Origin: CAYMWF01 sp964394085 [NCBI: uncultured Gemmatimonadota bacterium]
GTDB lineage: Bacteria > GCA-2686955 > CAYMWF01
Direction of reading: 5' to 3'
Length of the DNA: 57,799 nt
Assembly (NCBI GenBank): GCA_964394085.1
Contig: CAYMWF010000034.1
Span: forward strand, 1-57,799
Shown: piece after piece, positions 7,931 through 17,021 of the stretch
How the letters are laid out: each line of letters starts with the position of its first letter
How positions within the stretch are numbered: the stretch's first letter is position 1
The notes under the pieces: model-generated
What the model was told of the DNA's origin: nothing
The model's input: the letters and a program-made list of their open reading frames with translations, nothing else
Database searches by the model: none
Position numbers and translations under genes: made by a program

Positions 7931-8509
7931 GTGAGTGAAGAGCCGCGGAAAAGCATCCCGGGCTTCATCGGGATCCACAAGAGCACCATCCAGGACGGGA
8001 ACAGGCTTATCCTTCCCGCCCGCTATCGGAATCTCTTCAGGGAACTGGGAGATACTGCGATAGTGGTGGCGCTCGGCTTCGACGGCAACCTCTGCCTCTA
8101 CCGCGAATCCTACTGGAACCGTATGATCGAACGGTATACCAGGCCTGATACGTTGCCCACGAACGAGAAACACAGGCAAGTGATGCGCGCTCTCTTTGCT
8201 TTCTCCGACAGGGTCAGGATCGATGCCAGCGGCCGTATCGTCATTCCGGTCGAAATCCTCGGTCAGACCAGACTGAGAACCCGCGTCGTGGTCCTCGGTG
8301 TCGGCACCCACCTTGAAGTCTGGAGAGACTCCTACTTCGAGCATTACCTCGACAGCAGCAAGTTGGCTCCGGAGAAACTCGCCGAAGAACTCTACCCAAT
8401 GGATTTTCAAAATAACGAACCCGTTGCCCGCGGGGCCGGTGAAGACCGGGAGCGGGCGGAAGGTCCCGAAAACCGGGATGTTTCTGAACGGACAGAACCC
8501 GACGCGTGA
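7931..8509 (+). CDS. mraZ: MraZ, dcw operon transcriptional regulator
   Basis: 192 residues from GTG 7931, chosen because AAGGAG ends 6 nt before it; the open frame extends to 7775 but that part runs through the promoter. Two AbrB-like swapped-hairpin halves are visible: GIHKSTIQDGNRLILPARYR near the start, and DRVRIDASGRIVIPVEIL with LGVGTHLEVW in the second. MraZ forms a ring that binds repeats upstream of mraZ and controls the division/cell-wall operon. The charged, disordered tail after about residue 150 (AGEDRERAEGPENRD) makes it longer than the usual about 145 residues. It overlaps rsmH by 32 bp. Confidence 0.9.
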   Translation: MSEEPRKSIPGFIGIHKSTIQDGNRLILPARYRNLFRELGDTAIVVALGFDGNLCLYRESYWNRMIERYTRPDTLPTNEKHRQVMRALFAFSDRVRIDASGRIVIPVEILGQTRLRTRVVVLGVGTHLEVWRDSYFEHYLDSSKLAPEKLAEELYPMDFQNNEPVARGAGEDRERAEGPENRDVSERTEPDA

Positions 8510-9455
8510 TTTCACGCGGAGCTTCCATGAACCCGTAATGGTGCGGGAGGTGCTCGAATTCCTCTCGCCCCGGCCGGACGGTTACTACGTGGACGGGACT
8601 TGCGGAGGAACGGGGCATTCATGCGCGATTCTCGATGCCTCCGCCCCGGAAGGACGCCTTCTCGCACTGGACGCCGATCCGGACGCCGTTTCAGCCGCTT
8701 CCGGGATCCTGGCCGGCTACGGCGACAGGGTTCGCCTCGTCAGGGGGGGATACCAGGAGATGGACAAGTGGCTGGATAAACCCGCGGACGGAATCCTTCT
8801 CGACCTGGGAGTCAGCTCTTTCCAGATCGATTCCTCCGACCGCGGTTTCAGCTTCGACCGCGAAGGTCCCCTCGATATGCGGACCGACCGGGAAGGAGAC
8901 CGCGCCACCGCCGCGGAGTTGCTGAACGGTCTGCCCCGGCGCGAGCTTGCGCGGATAATCTTCGAATACGGCGAAGAGCGGCACGCCTCCCGGATAGCCC
9001 GGGCGATCGTCCTCGCCAGGACGGAGCGCCCCCTGGCGACGACCAGGGACCTGGCCGCCGTCATAGAGCGGGTCGTATCCGGCCCCAAGCGGGTGAAATC
9101 GAAAGCAAGGGTTTTTCAGGCGATCCGCATCGCCGTCAACGGGGAGCTCGACAACCTGGACCTGTTTCTAGGCAAGCTCGAATCGCTGCTGGCTCCGGGC
9201 GGCAGGCTGGTCGCGCTTTCGTATCACAGCCTCGAGGATGGCAGGATCAAGCGGGCGATCGCCAGCGGGGTTCGCGGCTGCACCTGCCCGCCGGATTTTC
9301 CGGAGTGCGTCTGCGGCAAAAAACCGTTCCTGGAACGCCTGACGAAAAAAGCGGTGACACCCTCGGCGGAAGAAGAGGCGCGGAACCCGAGGTCCCGTTC
9401 ATCCAGGCTCCGCGCGGCGGCCAGAACAGCCGGCAGGAGAGAAGAATCAAAATGA
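8478..9455 (+). CDS. rsmH: 16S rRNA m4C1402 N4-methyltransferase RsmH
   Basis: 325 residues. The family motif HxPVM (FHEPVMVREVLE) must lie near the N-terminus, so ATG 8478 is the closest workable start; it overlaps mraZ. The SAM-binding loop is VDGTCGGTGHS (about 38-48), followed by LALDADPDA, ILLDLGVSSFQID and SYHSLEDGRIK, all diagnostic. RsmH methylates N4 of C1402 in the 16S rRNA decoding centre using SAM. A CxCPPDFPxCxCG segment near the end is common in this family. The stop overlaps the ftsL start as ATGA. Confidence 0.93.
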   Translation: MFLNGQNPTRDFTRSFHEPVMVREVLEFLSPRPDGYYVDGTCGGTGHSCAILDASAPEGRLLALDADPDAVSAASGILAGYGDRVRLVRGGYQEMDKWLDKPADGILLDLGVSSFQIDSSDRGFSFDREGPLDMRTDREGDRATAAELLNGLPRRELARIIFEYGEERHASRIARAIVLARTERPLATTRDLAAVIERVVSGPKRVKSKARVFQAIRIAVNGELDNLDLFLGKLESLLAPGGRLVALSYHSLEDGRIKRAIASGVRGCTCPPDFPECVCGKKPFLERLTKKAVTPSAEEEARNPRSRSSRLRAAARTAGRREESK

Positions 9456-9892
9456 GAGCAAAAGTAAATTCAATCCGTCTCGGTAAAAACTCACGTCGCG
9501 TCCGGCTGGGAATCCTGCTCGCGGTCTTTGCCTGCCTGCTGCATTTCCTCGGCTCCTGGGTCCACGTTCACAGCTTTTACTACGTTTCGCTGCTCAACGA
9601 TTTGAAGCAGGTGGAGAAAGGGCTCGCGGAAGAGGCGGACTGCAAGAGGAAGCATGTGGAAGATTTGACGAGGGAGACCGCTCTCCTGGCCCGGCTCGAA
9701 GGGGGCACCGGATTACGGAAAGCGAATCCGGGTTCCTATTTCCTGGTTGAATCGGAGGCGGGCAGTGTATCCGGCGGCTCATCCGGTCCGGAGGATGAGG
9801 GCTCGCTCAAAGTGTTTTTCGCCGACATGCTGCTTCCCGATCTCGTGAACGCTTACAACACGACTCAATTGTATGGAGAACCAGGTGACTGA
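9452..9892 (+). CDS. ftsL: FtsL-like bitopic division protein
   Basis: 146 residues starting at the ATGA junction with rsmH. A basic cytoplasmic N-terminus is followed by one membrane span (about 22-45), then an about 40-residue charged heptad-like stretch (LLNDLKQVEKGL through TALLARLE), the coiled coil expected of FtsL, and a less ordered tail. The assignment rests on this architecture plus position between rsmH and ftsI, since FtsL sequence is poorly conserved. With FtsQ and FtsB-type proteins it activates FtsWI. It overlaps ftsI by 20 bp. Confidence 0.8.
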   Translation: MRAKVNSIRLGKNSRRVRLGILLAVFACLLHFLGSWVHVHSFYYVSLLNDLKQVEKGLAEEADCKRKHVEDLTRETALLARLEGGTGLRKANPGSYFLVESEAGSVSGGSSGPEDEGSLKVFFADMLLPDLVNAYNTTQLYGEPGD

Positions 9893-11993
9893 ACTCGATC
9901 GGAAAGGTCATGCACGGACGAAGCTCCTGCGCCTGCTGGCGGTATTCTGGCTGCTGTTCGTGGGTGTAGCCGTGCTCCGGCTTCTTCAACTCCAGGTATT
10001 CATGGGCGGATATTACAGGAACCAGGCGGACGGATTCCAGTTCAAGGAGGTTCTCCTGCCCGGGATCCGCGGCGAGATTTTCGACACGGGCGGGAGGTGC
10101 CTGGCCGCCAACCATCCATCCCGTAATCTATATGTGGAGCCGAAGAAGGTCGAAAACATCTGGCGCATCGCCGCCGTCGCCGAACAGCTCGGAATATGCG
10201 ACAGAAACCGGGCGATCAAGAAAATACGCTCCGGGCGGCAGCGGGTGCTTCTCGCCTCCATGATCGACCTGGGCGTCGCCGGCAGGATGATGTCGAAGAA
10301 TCTGCCGGGGGTCGTCTCCACCGACAGGATAATGCGGTTCTATCCCTGGCGCGAATCCCTCGCCCATATCACCGGTTTCGTCGGCGTGGACGCCGCGGGG
10401 CTGGCGGGCCTCGAGAAAAAACACGACCGTATCCTTGCAGGGGTGGACGGCAGGATCAGGTACGCGGCCGGAGCGAGCACCGGCCCGGACGAATACACGG
10501 TCCGTCCCGAACCCGGATCCAACCTCGTCCTGACCATCGACGCTCCACTCCAGGATTTCGCGTACAGAGTATTGGAAGAAGCTGTAGCCGCGGTGGGCGC
10601 CCGAAGCGGCTCGGTAGTTGCGATCGATCCCATGACCGGCGCTGTAAGAGTTGCATGCTCGGTGCCGTCTTACGATCCGAACGAGTTCCGCAAGTCGAAA
10701 ACTTCACAGCACAAGCTCCGGGCCGTGCTGGATACCTTCGAGCCGGGCTCGACCTTCAAGCTCGTCACCATGGCGGCGGCCCTCGATGAGGGGGTCTGCG
10801 CTCCCGGCGATTCGTTCTATTGCGAAAACGGGCTGTGGCACATGCCGATACCCGGCTCCAGGCGGACATTCAGGCTGAGGGACGACCATAAACATGAAAC
10901 TCTTTCATTAACCGAATGCCTGGCCTTCTCCAGCAATATAGGCCTGGCGAAGATCGCCGAAAAGCTGGGCAACAGGCGCCTCTACGAATACAGCAAAAAG
11001 TTCGGGTTCGGCCTGACCACCGGATGCGGTCTCGAAGGTGAACAGCCGGGAATACTGAAGCCGCTTGACGAGTGGTCGGGAATTTCGCTTTCCCGGCTGG
11101 CCATCGGGCAGGAGCTGTCGGTCACCACCATGCAGCTGGCGGTGGCCTTTTCGATAATCGCCTCGGAAGGGCGGTGCATGCAGCCCTATATCGTCAAGGG
11201 GGTCCGGGACGCCGACGGACGGTGGCTCGAGCGGCACGAACCGAGGGAACTGCGCAAGCCGTTCGTCTCGCCGCGCACCTGCCGCACCCTCACGGCCATG
11301 CTCGAGCAGGTGGTGGCGACTGGTACCGGGACGGATGCCGCGGTGCCCGGCCTGCGAACCGTCGGTAAAACCGGCACGGCCGAAGTCATGGATCGCGCCG
11401 CGGCCCCCGACCGGGACAAATACAACGCGGTATTCGCAGGCTTCGCTCCCGACCTGGATCCGCTTCTGGTCGTGGTGGTGAACATCAATAACATCGACGA
11501 GGAAGAACCCCACCAGGGAGGAGAAGTAGCCGCCCCGGTATTCAGCAGGATAACCGAGGAATATTCGCGGCGGCTCCGTATAGAGCGGGAACGGCTGGTC
11601 GACAGCGAGCAGCCGCTGCTGGAAGCGGTTCCCGGATTCAGGGGAATGACCGTGGATGCGGCGAAACACCTGGCGGACGACCTCGGTATCAGGTGCGGCG
11701 CCCTCGGCGCCGGCGAGTATGTTTCGAGCCAGTCCGTGGCGGCCGGGACACCCCTCGGCAGGGAGGACGTGATCCTCTATGCCGGGGCGGATACGAGCGC
11801 CGTCAGGATGGTTCCGGACTGTGTCGGACTCACGGCGAGAGACGCTATCGACAAGATGTCGACCGCGGGGTTCAGGGTGACGGAAATTTCAGGATCAGGG
11901 GTGGTGATCAGGCAGCGGCCGGTTCCGGGAGAGACGGTGGAGCCGCTGTCGGCATGCCGGCTGATCTGCAGTCTCAAGGCGCTGGTGGAATGA
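9873..11993 (+). CDS. ftsI: Division transpeptidase FtsI (class B PBP) with two PASTA domains
   Basis: 706 residues: one membrane span (about 20-42), a dimerisation domain starting at RGEIFDTGG, and a transpeptidase domain with the serine motif S293-TFK296, the SSN triad at 353-355 and KTGT at 499-502. Two PASTA repeats follow (about 590-650 and 655-706), a feature of Spo-type/PBP2x-like enzymes and of many FCB and actinobacterial FtsI proteins. It cross-links septal peptidoglycan in partnership with FtsW. The stop overlaps murE as ATGA. Confidence 0.93.
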   Translation: MENQVTELDRKGHARTKLLRLLAVFWLLFVGVAVLRLLQLQVFMGGYYRNQADGFQFKEVLLPGIRGEIFDTGGRCLAANHPSRNLYVEPKKVENIWRIAAVAEQLGICDRNRAIKKIRSGRQRVLLASMIDLGVAGRMMSKNLPGVVSTDRIMRFYPWRESLAHITGFVGVDAAGLAGLEKKHDRILAGVDGRIRYAAGASTGPDEYTVRPEPGSNLVLTIDAPLQDFAYRVLEEAVAAVGARSGSVVAIDPMTGAVRVACSVPSYDPNEFRKSKTSQHKLRAVLDTFEPGSTFKLVTMAAALDEGVCAPGDSFYCENGLWHMPIPGSRRTFRLRDDHKHETLSLTECLAFSSNIGLAKIAEKLGNRRLYEYSKKFGFGLTTGCGLEGEQPGILKPLDEWSGISLSRLAIGQELSVTTMQLAVAFSIIASEGRCMQPYIVKGVRDADGRWLERHEPRELRKPFVSPRTCRTLTAMLEQVVATGTGTDAAVPGLRTVGKTGTAEVMDRAAAPDRDKYNAVFAGFAPDLDPLLVVVVNINNIDEEEPHQGGEVAAPVFSRITEEYSRRLRIERERLVDSEQPLLEAVPGFRGMTVDAAKHLADDLGIRCGALGAGEYVSSQSVAAGTPLGREDVILYAGADTSAVRMVPDCVGLTARDAIDKMSTAGFRVTEISGSGVVIRQRPVPGETVEPLSACRLICSLKALVE

Positions 11994-13513
11994 AAGAATA
12001 CCGGCTCGATATCGAAATGCTTCTGCACCGGATGGATGATCCCCGGTTTTCCGGTGATCCGAAAATCCCCTGCAGCGGCGTGGCGATCGATTCGAGGATG
12101 GTGGAGCCCGGTTTCCTCTTCGCCGCCGTTCCGGGTTTCCGCCGGGACGGAGCGGAATATTTCGGCGACGCGCGAGCCCGCGGCGCGGCGGCGGTGCTCT
12201 GCAGTCCCGGGGCGGTGCTCCTGGGCGATCTTCCGGCTGATTTTCCGGTTATCAGGTGCGCGGATGTTCGCAGGGCGGCGTCTCTCGCAGCGGCTCTGCT
12301 CTACGATTTTCCCCACAAAAGACTCCTCACTCTCGGGGTCACCGGAACGAACGGCAAATCCACCGTGCTCGCGACGACCCGGTCGATCCTGGCCGCCGCC
12401 GGCAGGAAGACCGTCGCCGTCGGCACCATGGGATACGAAATCCCCGGGGAAATCAAGCCGGCCGCCCTCACCACTCCGGAAGCTCCGGTTTTACAGCGGC
12501 TTCTGGCGGAAGGCGCCGACAGGGACGCCGACGCGGCCATCCTGGAAGCCTCGTCCCATTCCATCGCCCTCTCCCGGGTGGCCGACGTCGAGTTCGAATC
12601 CGCGGCCTTCACGAACCTGACCCGGGATCACCTCGATTTCCACGGCACCCTCGAATCCTACAAGGAAGTGAAGTTCTCTCTGTTCAGGCAAGTCAGTGGA
12701 CCGGTGGTGACCTGTCTCGACGATCCGGCGGGGCGGGAGCTCGCCGGGCACTATCCCACCAAGGCCCTGACTTACGGTTTCAACCCCGATGCGGATATCC
12801 GCCCGGTGGGGATCTCCCCCGGCAGGGAAAAAGTCGAATTCACCGTAGAGGCGCCGGGATGCCGGTTCGAGACATCCCTCCGTCTGCACGGAGATTTCAA
12901 CATACTGAACGCTCTCGCCGCCGCGGGGCTCGCCCTTGCCGCGGGAGTGGAGCCGGAGGTGGTTGCCCGGGGGACAGCCGCCGTCGAACCCGTTGCCGGC
13001 CGCATGGAAAAGGTGACGGAAGCGGACGGGGTCGACTTCTGGGTCGACTTCGCTCATACCCCGGACGCCGTCTCCTCGGCGCTGGCGGCTTTGACAACGG
13101 TCCCGGGCGCGGCCGGAAATTTGATCGCGGTTTTCGGATGCGGCGGCGATCGGGATCGCGGCAAGCGTCCTGAAATGGCGGCCGCGGTCGCCGCGAATGC
13201 CGCTTACGCGGTAGTAACATCCGACAATCCGCGCACGGAAGATCCGGATCTCATAATAAGGGATACCCTCGCCGGACTGCCGCGGGGTTACACCCATCAC
13301 GTGGAGCCTGACCGCGAAAAGGCCATCCGTTTCGCAGCGGGAATCGCCGGACCGGGAGACAGGGTCGTGATTCTCGGCAAGGGCCACGAGACTTACCAGG
13401 AAATCGGAGATAAAAAAGTTCCTTTCGACGATCGCGAAAAAATTCGGAGCGCCGTAAAGGCGCGGCAACCGACAGGAGGAGGATCAGATGAAAAAGATTC
13501 TCGTGGTGGATGA
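11990..13513 (+). CDS. murE: UDP-MurNAc-tripeptide ligase MurE, meso-DAP type
   Basis: 507 residues from the ATGA junction. The ATP loop is GTNGKS at 119-124; TTPEAP, HLDFHGTLESYKEVK (carbamylated Lys about 229) and the substrate-selecting motif DNPR at 412-415 are present. DNPR is the form associated with meso-diaminopimelate addition, predicting DAP-type peptidoglycan. It adds the third stem-peptide residue to UDP-MurNAc-L-Ala-D-Glu in the cytoplasm. The last 26 bp overlap the receiver gene, so the two are probably translated together. Confidence 0.93.
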   Translation: MKEYRLDIEMLLHRMDDPRFSGDPKIPCSGVAIDSRMVEPGFLFAAVPGFRRDGAEYFGDARARGAAAVLCSPGAVLLGDLPADFPVIRCADVRRAASLAAALLYDFPHKRLLTLGVTGTNGKSTVLATTRSILAAAGRKTVAVGTMGYEIPGEIKPAALTTPEAPVLQRLLAEGADRDADAAILEASSHSIALSRVADVEFESAAFTNLTRDHLDFHGTLESYKEVKFSLFRQVSGPVVTCLDDPAGRELAGHYPTKALTYGFNPDADIRPVGISPGREKVEFTVEAPGCRFETSLRLHGDFNILNALAAAGLALAAGVEPEVVARGTAAVEPVAGRMEKVTEADGVDFWVDFAHTPDAVSSALAALTTVPGAAGNLIAVFGCGGDRDRGKRPEMAAAVAANAAYAVVTSDNPRTEDPDLIIRDTLAGLPRGYTHHVEPDREKAIRFAAGIAGPGDRVVILGKGHETYQEIGDKKVPFDDREKIRSAVKARQPTGGGSDEKDSRGG

Positions 13514-13865
13514 TCAAGAGTATGTCAGGTCGCTGCTCGAGGATATTCTCGACGAATGGGGATACCGCGTGGAGTCCGCCAGGGACGGCGAGGAGGCGAT
13601 ACGGAAGCTTTCGGTTTCCGACTGGGATCTCGTCATATCCGACATGGATATGCCGAGGCTCGGCGGGCTGGGGCTGCTGGAGAGGGTGAAAGGCCGTCAT
13701 GCCAAGGTTCCCGTGGTGCTGATGACCGGGAGCGGAAAGAAGGGCAGGGAGCAGCATGCCCGTACCAACGGCGCCGCCGGATTCCTCCCGAAACCGTTCC
13801 GGTTCGACAGGATGGAGGAGCTCATCAACAACATTTTCACCGAGCGGGAAACCGTCCGCTCCTGA
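13488..13865 (+). CDS. Stand-alone CheY-like response regulator receiver inside the dcw operon
   Basis: 125 residues, receiver domain only. VVDD at 6-9, phospho-acceptor D52 in SDMDMP, T81 and K103 (LPKPF) are all intact, so phosphorylation is expected. There is no output domain. AGGAGGAGG lies 8 nt before ATG 13488. It sits between murE and murF and shares 26 bp with murE, so it must be made with the cell-wall enzymes. No histidine kinase is in the window. Its output is presumably a protein-protein contact; which partner is unknown. Confidence 0.9.
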   Translation: MKKILVVDDQEYVRSLLEDILDEWGYRVESARDGEEAIRKLSVSDWDLVISDMDMPRLGGLGLLERVKGRHAKVPVVLMTGSGKKGREQHARTNGAAGFLPKPFRFDRMEELINNIFTERETVRS

Positions 13866-13890
13866 AACTACACGGCTTACGGAGGCAGTA

Positions 13891-14097
13891 ATGATTCGAT
13901 TCGAATGTCTGAAAAAAGGTGAAACAACCAATATCGAATGTTCCAGGTGCTTCACGGCGTCCCGGGAGCTTCAGCAGGAATTCTATTCCAGAGTGCAGTG
14001 CAAGGCGAGCAACGTGCTGGCCTCATCGGTGGTAAGGGTCGACGAAGGATGCGACGGTCAGCTCGAGCTGTTCAGCGGTCACCTCGCCGGCGATTGA
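13891..14097 (+). CDS. Small Cys-containing hypothetical protein between the receiver and murF
   Basis: 68 residues with a textbook site (GGAGG, 5 nt, ATG 13891) and tight spacing to both neighbours (25 and 13 bp). It has five cysteines (C6, C17, C20, C37, C54) and H64, including an IECSRCF CxxC pair, so it could be a metal-binding zinc-ribbon or redox protein. I recognise no family. Its position next to the receiver suggests the two work together. Confidence 0.65.
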   Translation: MIRFECLKKGETTNIECSRCFTASRELQQEFYSRVQCKASNVLASSVVRVDEGCDGQLELFSGHLAGD

Positions 14098-14110
14098 CCG
14101 GAGGCGGAAT

Positions 14111-15574
14111 TTGTTTCGGACGAGCGACGGTGAAGCACGATTCACGGCGAGGAGGATAGCGTCCTTCCTCGGCGGCCGGTTCTATACCGCCGCCGGATCG
14201 ACGGCAGATCCGGAGATCACCGGTTTCTGCGTCGATTCGAGAAGGACCCGGCCCGGCTTCCTCTTTTTCGCCCTGCCCGGGGAGACCTTCGACGGTTTCG
14301 ATTTCCAGGAGGATGCCCGGAAGCTGGGGGCGGTCTGCGCAGTCGTGAAGGGGGAGCGGGATCCCGGTCGCGAGGTTCTCCCGCCGGGGGACGACTGGTG
14401 CGTGATCGAAGTAGAGGATCCCCTCGAGGCTCTCCATGCCCTCGCCGCCCGTTTCCGCTCCGAAATGAACCCCTTTACGGCGGCGATTTCAGGCAGCAAC
14501 GGCAAAACCACCACCAAGGACCTGGCGGCGTCGATCCTTTCGGGGATCGTCCCGGTCCTCGCCACTCCGGGCAACGAGAACAGCCAGGTGGGGGTGCCTC
14601 TGACGATCCTCAGGCTCGCGCACGGGCACCGTGTTCTCGTCCTCGAAACAGGAATGTCGAAGGAGGGAGAGCTCGCCAGGCTCGGCGCCGTGGCCGAGCC
14701 GGACATCGTACTGCTGTCGAACATCGGCCCGGCTCACCTCGAAACCCTGGGGAGCCTGGATGCCGTCGCCCGGGCGAAATTCGAGCTGATACCGGAACGG
14801 GGCGCCGGAAAGTTCGTTCTGCTCAATGCGGACGATCCCCTTCTCCGGAACAAAGCCGAAGAAATGTCCGGCACGTATGACGGCAAGGTGATCACGTACG
14901 GGCTGGAGCGTGGAGAAATCAGGCCGGAGCATATCGAAATGAAACCGGACGGAAAGTTCGTGCTTCATACCGGGCTCTGGGGAGGGCTGGATGTGCCCCT
15001 GCCGGGAAGACACAATGGATACAATGTCCTGGCCGCCGCGCTCATCGCCCACCTCCTGGGGGCGACCGCCGCGGAGATCAGGGAAGGCCTCAGGGGGGCC
15101 GAGATTTCCGGCATGCGCATGGAAGAGTGTTTCGCGCAGGGCGTCAGGATCCTGAACGACGCATACAATGCCAATCCCGCGTCGGTCGCCGCCGCTATCG
15201 GAACCCTCGGCGACATGCGGACCGAAGGCGGCAGGCATTTCGTTCTGGGGGAGATGCTGGAGCTCGGACCGGGGAGCGGAGAGATGCACCGGAGCGTCGC
15301 CCGTGCCGCGGCCCGCGCCGGTTTCGATTCCATCCTCCTGGTCGGGGCGTGCTGGAACGAACATCTCGGAAAAGAAGCGGCATCCGGCCCCTGGAGTTTC
15401 TTCGACACCGCCGCTGAAACCGTCGATTTCCTGTCGGATCGGATCCACCCGGGAGACATCGTGCTCATCAAGGGTTCCAGGGGGGCGCGCCTCGAGGATC
15501 TGGCGGCGGATCTGGAGAACCGGTTGTCCCGGAACGGAAAAGAAAGCGGGGAGGAGTCTGGCGATGCCGGATGA
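14111..15574 (+). CDS. murF: UDP-MurNAc-tripeptide--D-Ala-D-Ala ligase MurF
   Basis: 487 residues from TTG 14111, supported by GGAGGCGG just upstream and 13 bp from the previous stop. Mur ligase signatures: VDSRRTRPGFLFFALPG, the ATP loop SGSNGKTT at 127-134, NIGPAHLE and NDAYNANPAS. It adds D-Ala-D-Ala to complete the cytoplasmic UDP-MurNAc-pentapeptide. It overlaps murD by 11 bp. In most dcw clusters mraY follows murF; here murD follows directly. Confidence 0.93.
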   Translation: MFRTSDGEARFTARRIASFLGGRFYTAAGSTADPEITGFCVDSRRTRPGFLFFALPGETFDGFDFQEDARKLGAVCAVVKGERDPGREVLPPGDDWCVIEVEDPLEALHALAARFRSEMNPFTAAISGSNGKTTTKDLAASILSGIVPVLATPGNENSQVGVPLTILRLAHGHRVLVLETGMSKEGELARLGAVAEPDIVLLSNIGPAHLETLGSLDAVARAKFELIPERGAGKFVLLNADDPLLRNKAEEMSGTYDGKVITYGLERGEIRPEHIEMKPDGKFVLHTGLWGGLDVPLPGRHNGYNVLAAALIAHLLGATAAEIREGLRGAEISGMRMEECFAQGVRILNDAYNANPASVAAAIGTLGDMRTEGGRHFVLGEMLELGPGSGEMHRSVARAAARAGFDSILLVGACWNEHLGKEAASGPWSFFDTAAETVDFLSDRIHPGDIVLIKGSRGARLEDLAADLENRLSRNGKESGEESGDAG

Positions 15575-17021
15575 TATCCGCAAATCGGGCGATGAAGCCG
15601 CAGGGGAACAGCTCCGGCGACCGGTGCTGATTCCTTCCAAGCCGGGCGATTACGACGGTCTGAGGGTCACGGTGCTGGGCCTGGCGAGGAGCGGCGTCGC
15701 CGCCGTCCGTCTTCTCGCTTCCGCAGACGCATCGGTATTCGTGAGCGACGGATCCGATAACGACCTTCTCAGGGAGCGTGCGGCCGGCCTCGCTGATGTG
15801 CCGTACGAGCTTGGAGGGCATACCCGCAAATGCCTGACCGGAGCGGATCTCGCGATCAAGAGCCCCGGAATCCCGGAATCGGCGCCGGTGGTGGTCGCCC
15901 TCCGGGAACGCGGCGTCCCGGTCCTGAGCGAGGTCGAGCTCGCTTACCACTTTTCTCGAACCCCCTGGATCGCCGTTACCGGGTCGAACGGAAAAAGCAC
16001 CACCACGGCGATGATCGGGACGATCATGGAAGTCGCCGGGTTCCGGACCGCCGTAGCCGGCAACATCGGGACTCCGCTGGCCGGAATCGTGGAAGAGTTC
16101 GGCCCGGGCGACAGGATCGTGGCCGAGATTTCTTCATTCCAGCTCGAGAACGTATTCAGGTTCAAGCCGGAGGTGGCTGTTCTGCTCAATCTCACGCCCG
16201 ATCATCTCGACCGTCACGGCACCTTCGAGGAGTACGCGCGGATCAAGCGCCGGATTTACGAGCGGGTCACCGACCCGTCGCACATCGTATTAAACGAAGA
16301 GGATGAACGCCTGGCTGCGGCTGCTCCCTCCGGCGTATCGATGTTCAGCGGTTCGGGGCTGCCGTCGAAAGGGCGCGGCGTCGGGATAACCGGGGGAAGT
16401 ATGTTGTCGACCCTGTCGTTTTACAGGGGCGAAGTGCTGATGGAGAAGGCGGTCCTGGAGGGCGCTCCCGGTCCGCATAACCTGGCGAACGCCGCAGCCG
16501 CCGCCTGCGCCTCTTTGATCGCGGGCGCTTCACGGTCTTCCGTGGGCGGCGGGCTCGGGGCATTCCGGTCGCTTCCTCACCGGCTCGAGCTGGTAGACAG
16601 GCGGGACGGCATAAGCTGGTACAACGATTCGAAGGCGACCAACGTCGATTCAGTGGCCCAGGCCCTTAAATCCTTTGACGAAGGATTGATCTGGCTTGCG
16701 GGGGGGCGGGACAAGGACGGAGATTTTTCCGCGCTCCTCCCGTTGCTGCCCGGCCGCGTGAAGAAGCTGCTGGTTTTCGGGGAGGCGGCGGAAAAGATCC
16801 TGGCTGCCCTGGGCTCCGCGGTTCAGGCCGAAAGAATACCCGATATGGCTGCCGCGGTGGCCGCCGCCCTGGAGAACGCCGGGACGGGGGATACGGTTCT
16901 TCTTTCGCCGGGCTGCACGAGCTTCGATCAATACGGCAGTTTCGAGGAGCGGGGAGAGCATTTCAGGACCCTGGTGCGCCGAACCCTGAGAAGTTCACCG
17001 AAACCGGAAGGTGGAGAGTAG
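15564..17021 (+). CDS. murD: UDP-MurNAc-L-alanine--D-glutamate ligase MurD
   Basis: 485 residues from ATG 15564, with GGGGAGGAG upstream. VLGLARSG (UMP-binding half), IKSPGIP, the ATP loop TGSNGKST at 139-146, EISSFQLE, NLTPDHLDRHG, NDSKATN and LSPGCTSFD are all present. It adds D-Glu to UDP-MurNAc-L-Ala. An about 30-residue N-terminal extension precedes the Rossmann-like domain. The TAG stop shares one base with the ftsW GTG start. Confidence 0.93.
   Translation: MPDDIRKSGDEAAGEQLRRPVLIPSKPGDYDGLRVTVLGLARSGVAAVRLLASADASVFVSDGSDNDLLRERAAGLADVPYELGGHTRKCLTGADLAIKSPGIPESAPVVVALRERGVPVLSEVELAYHFSRTPWIAVTGSNGKSTTTAMIGTIMEVAGFRTAVAGNIGTPLAGIVEEFGPGDRIVAEISSFQLENVFRFKPEVAVLLNLTPDHLDRHGTFEEYARIKRRIYERVTDPSHIVLNEEDERLAAAAPSGVSMFSGSGLPSKGRGVGITGGSMLSTLSFYRGEVLMEKAVLEGAPGPHNLANAAAAACASLIAGASRSSVGGGLGAFRSLPHRLELVDRRDGISWYNDSKATNVDSVAQALKSFDEGLIWLAGGRDKDGDFSALLPLLPGRVKKLLVFGEAAEKILAALGSAVQAERIPDMAAAVAAALENAGTGDTVLLSPGCTSFDQYGSFEERGEHFRTLVRRTLRSSPKPEGGE

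Noticed and set aside
12491-13468. 325-aa minus-strand ORF
   Set aside because: Antisense shadow of murE, which has every expected motif on the plus strand.
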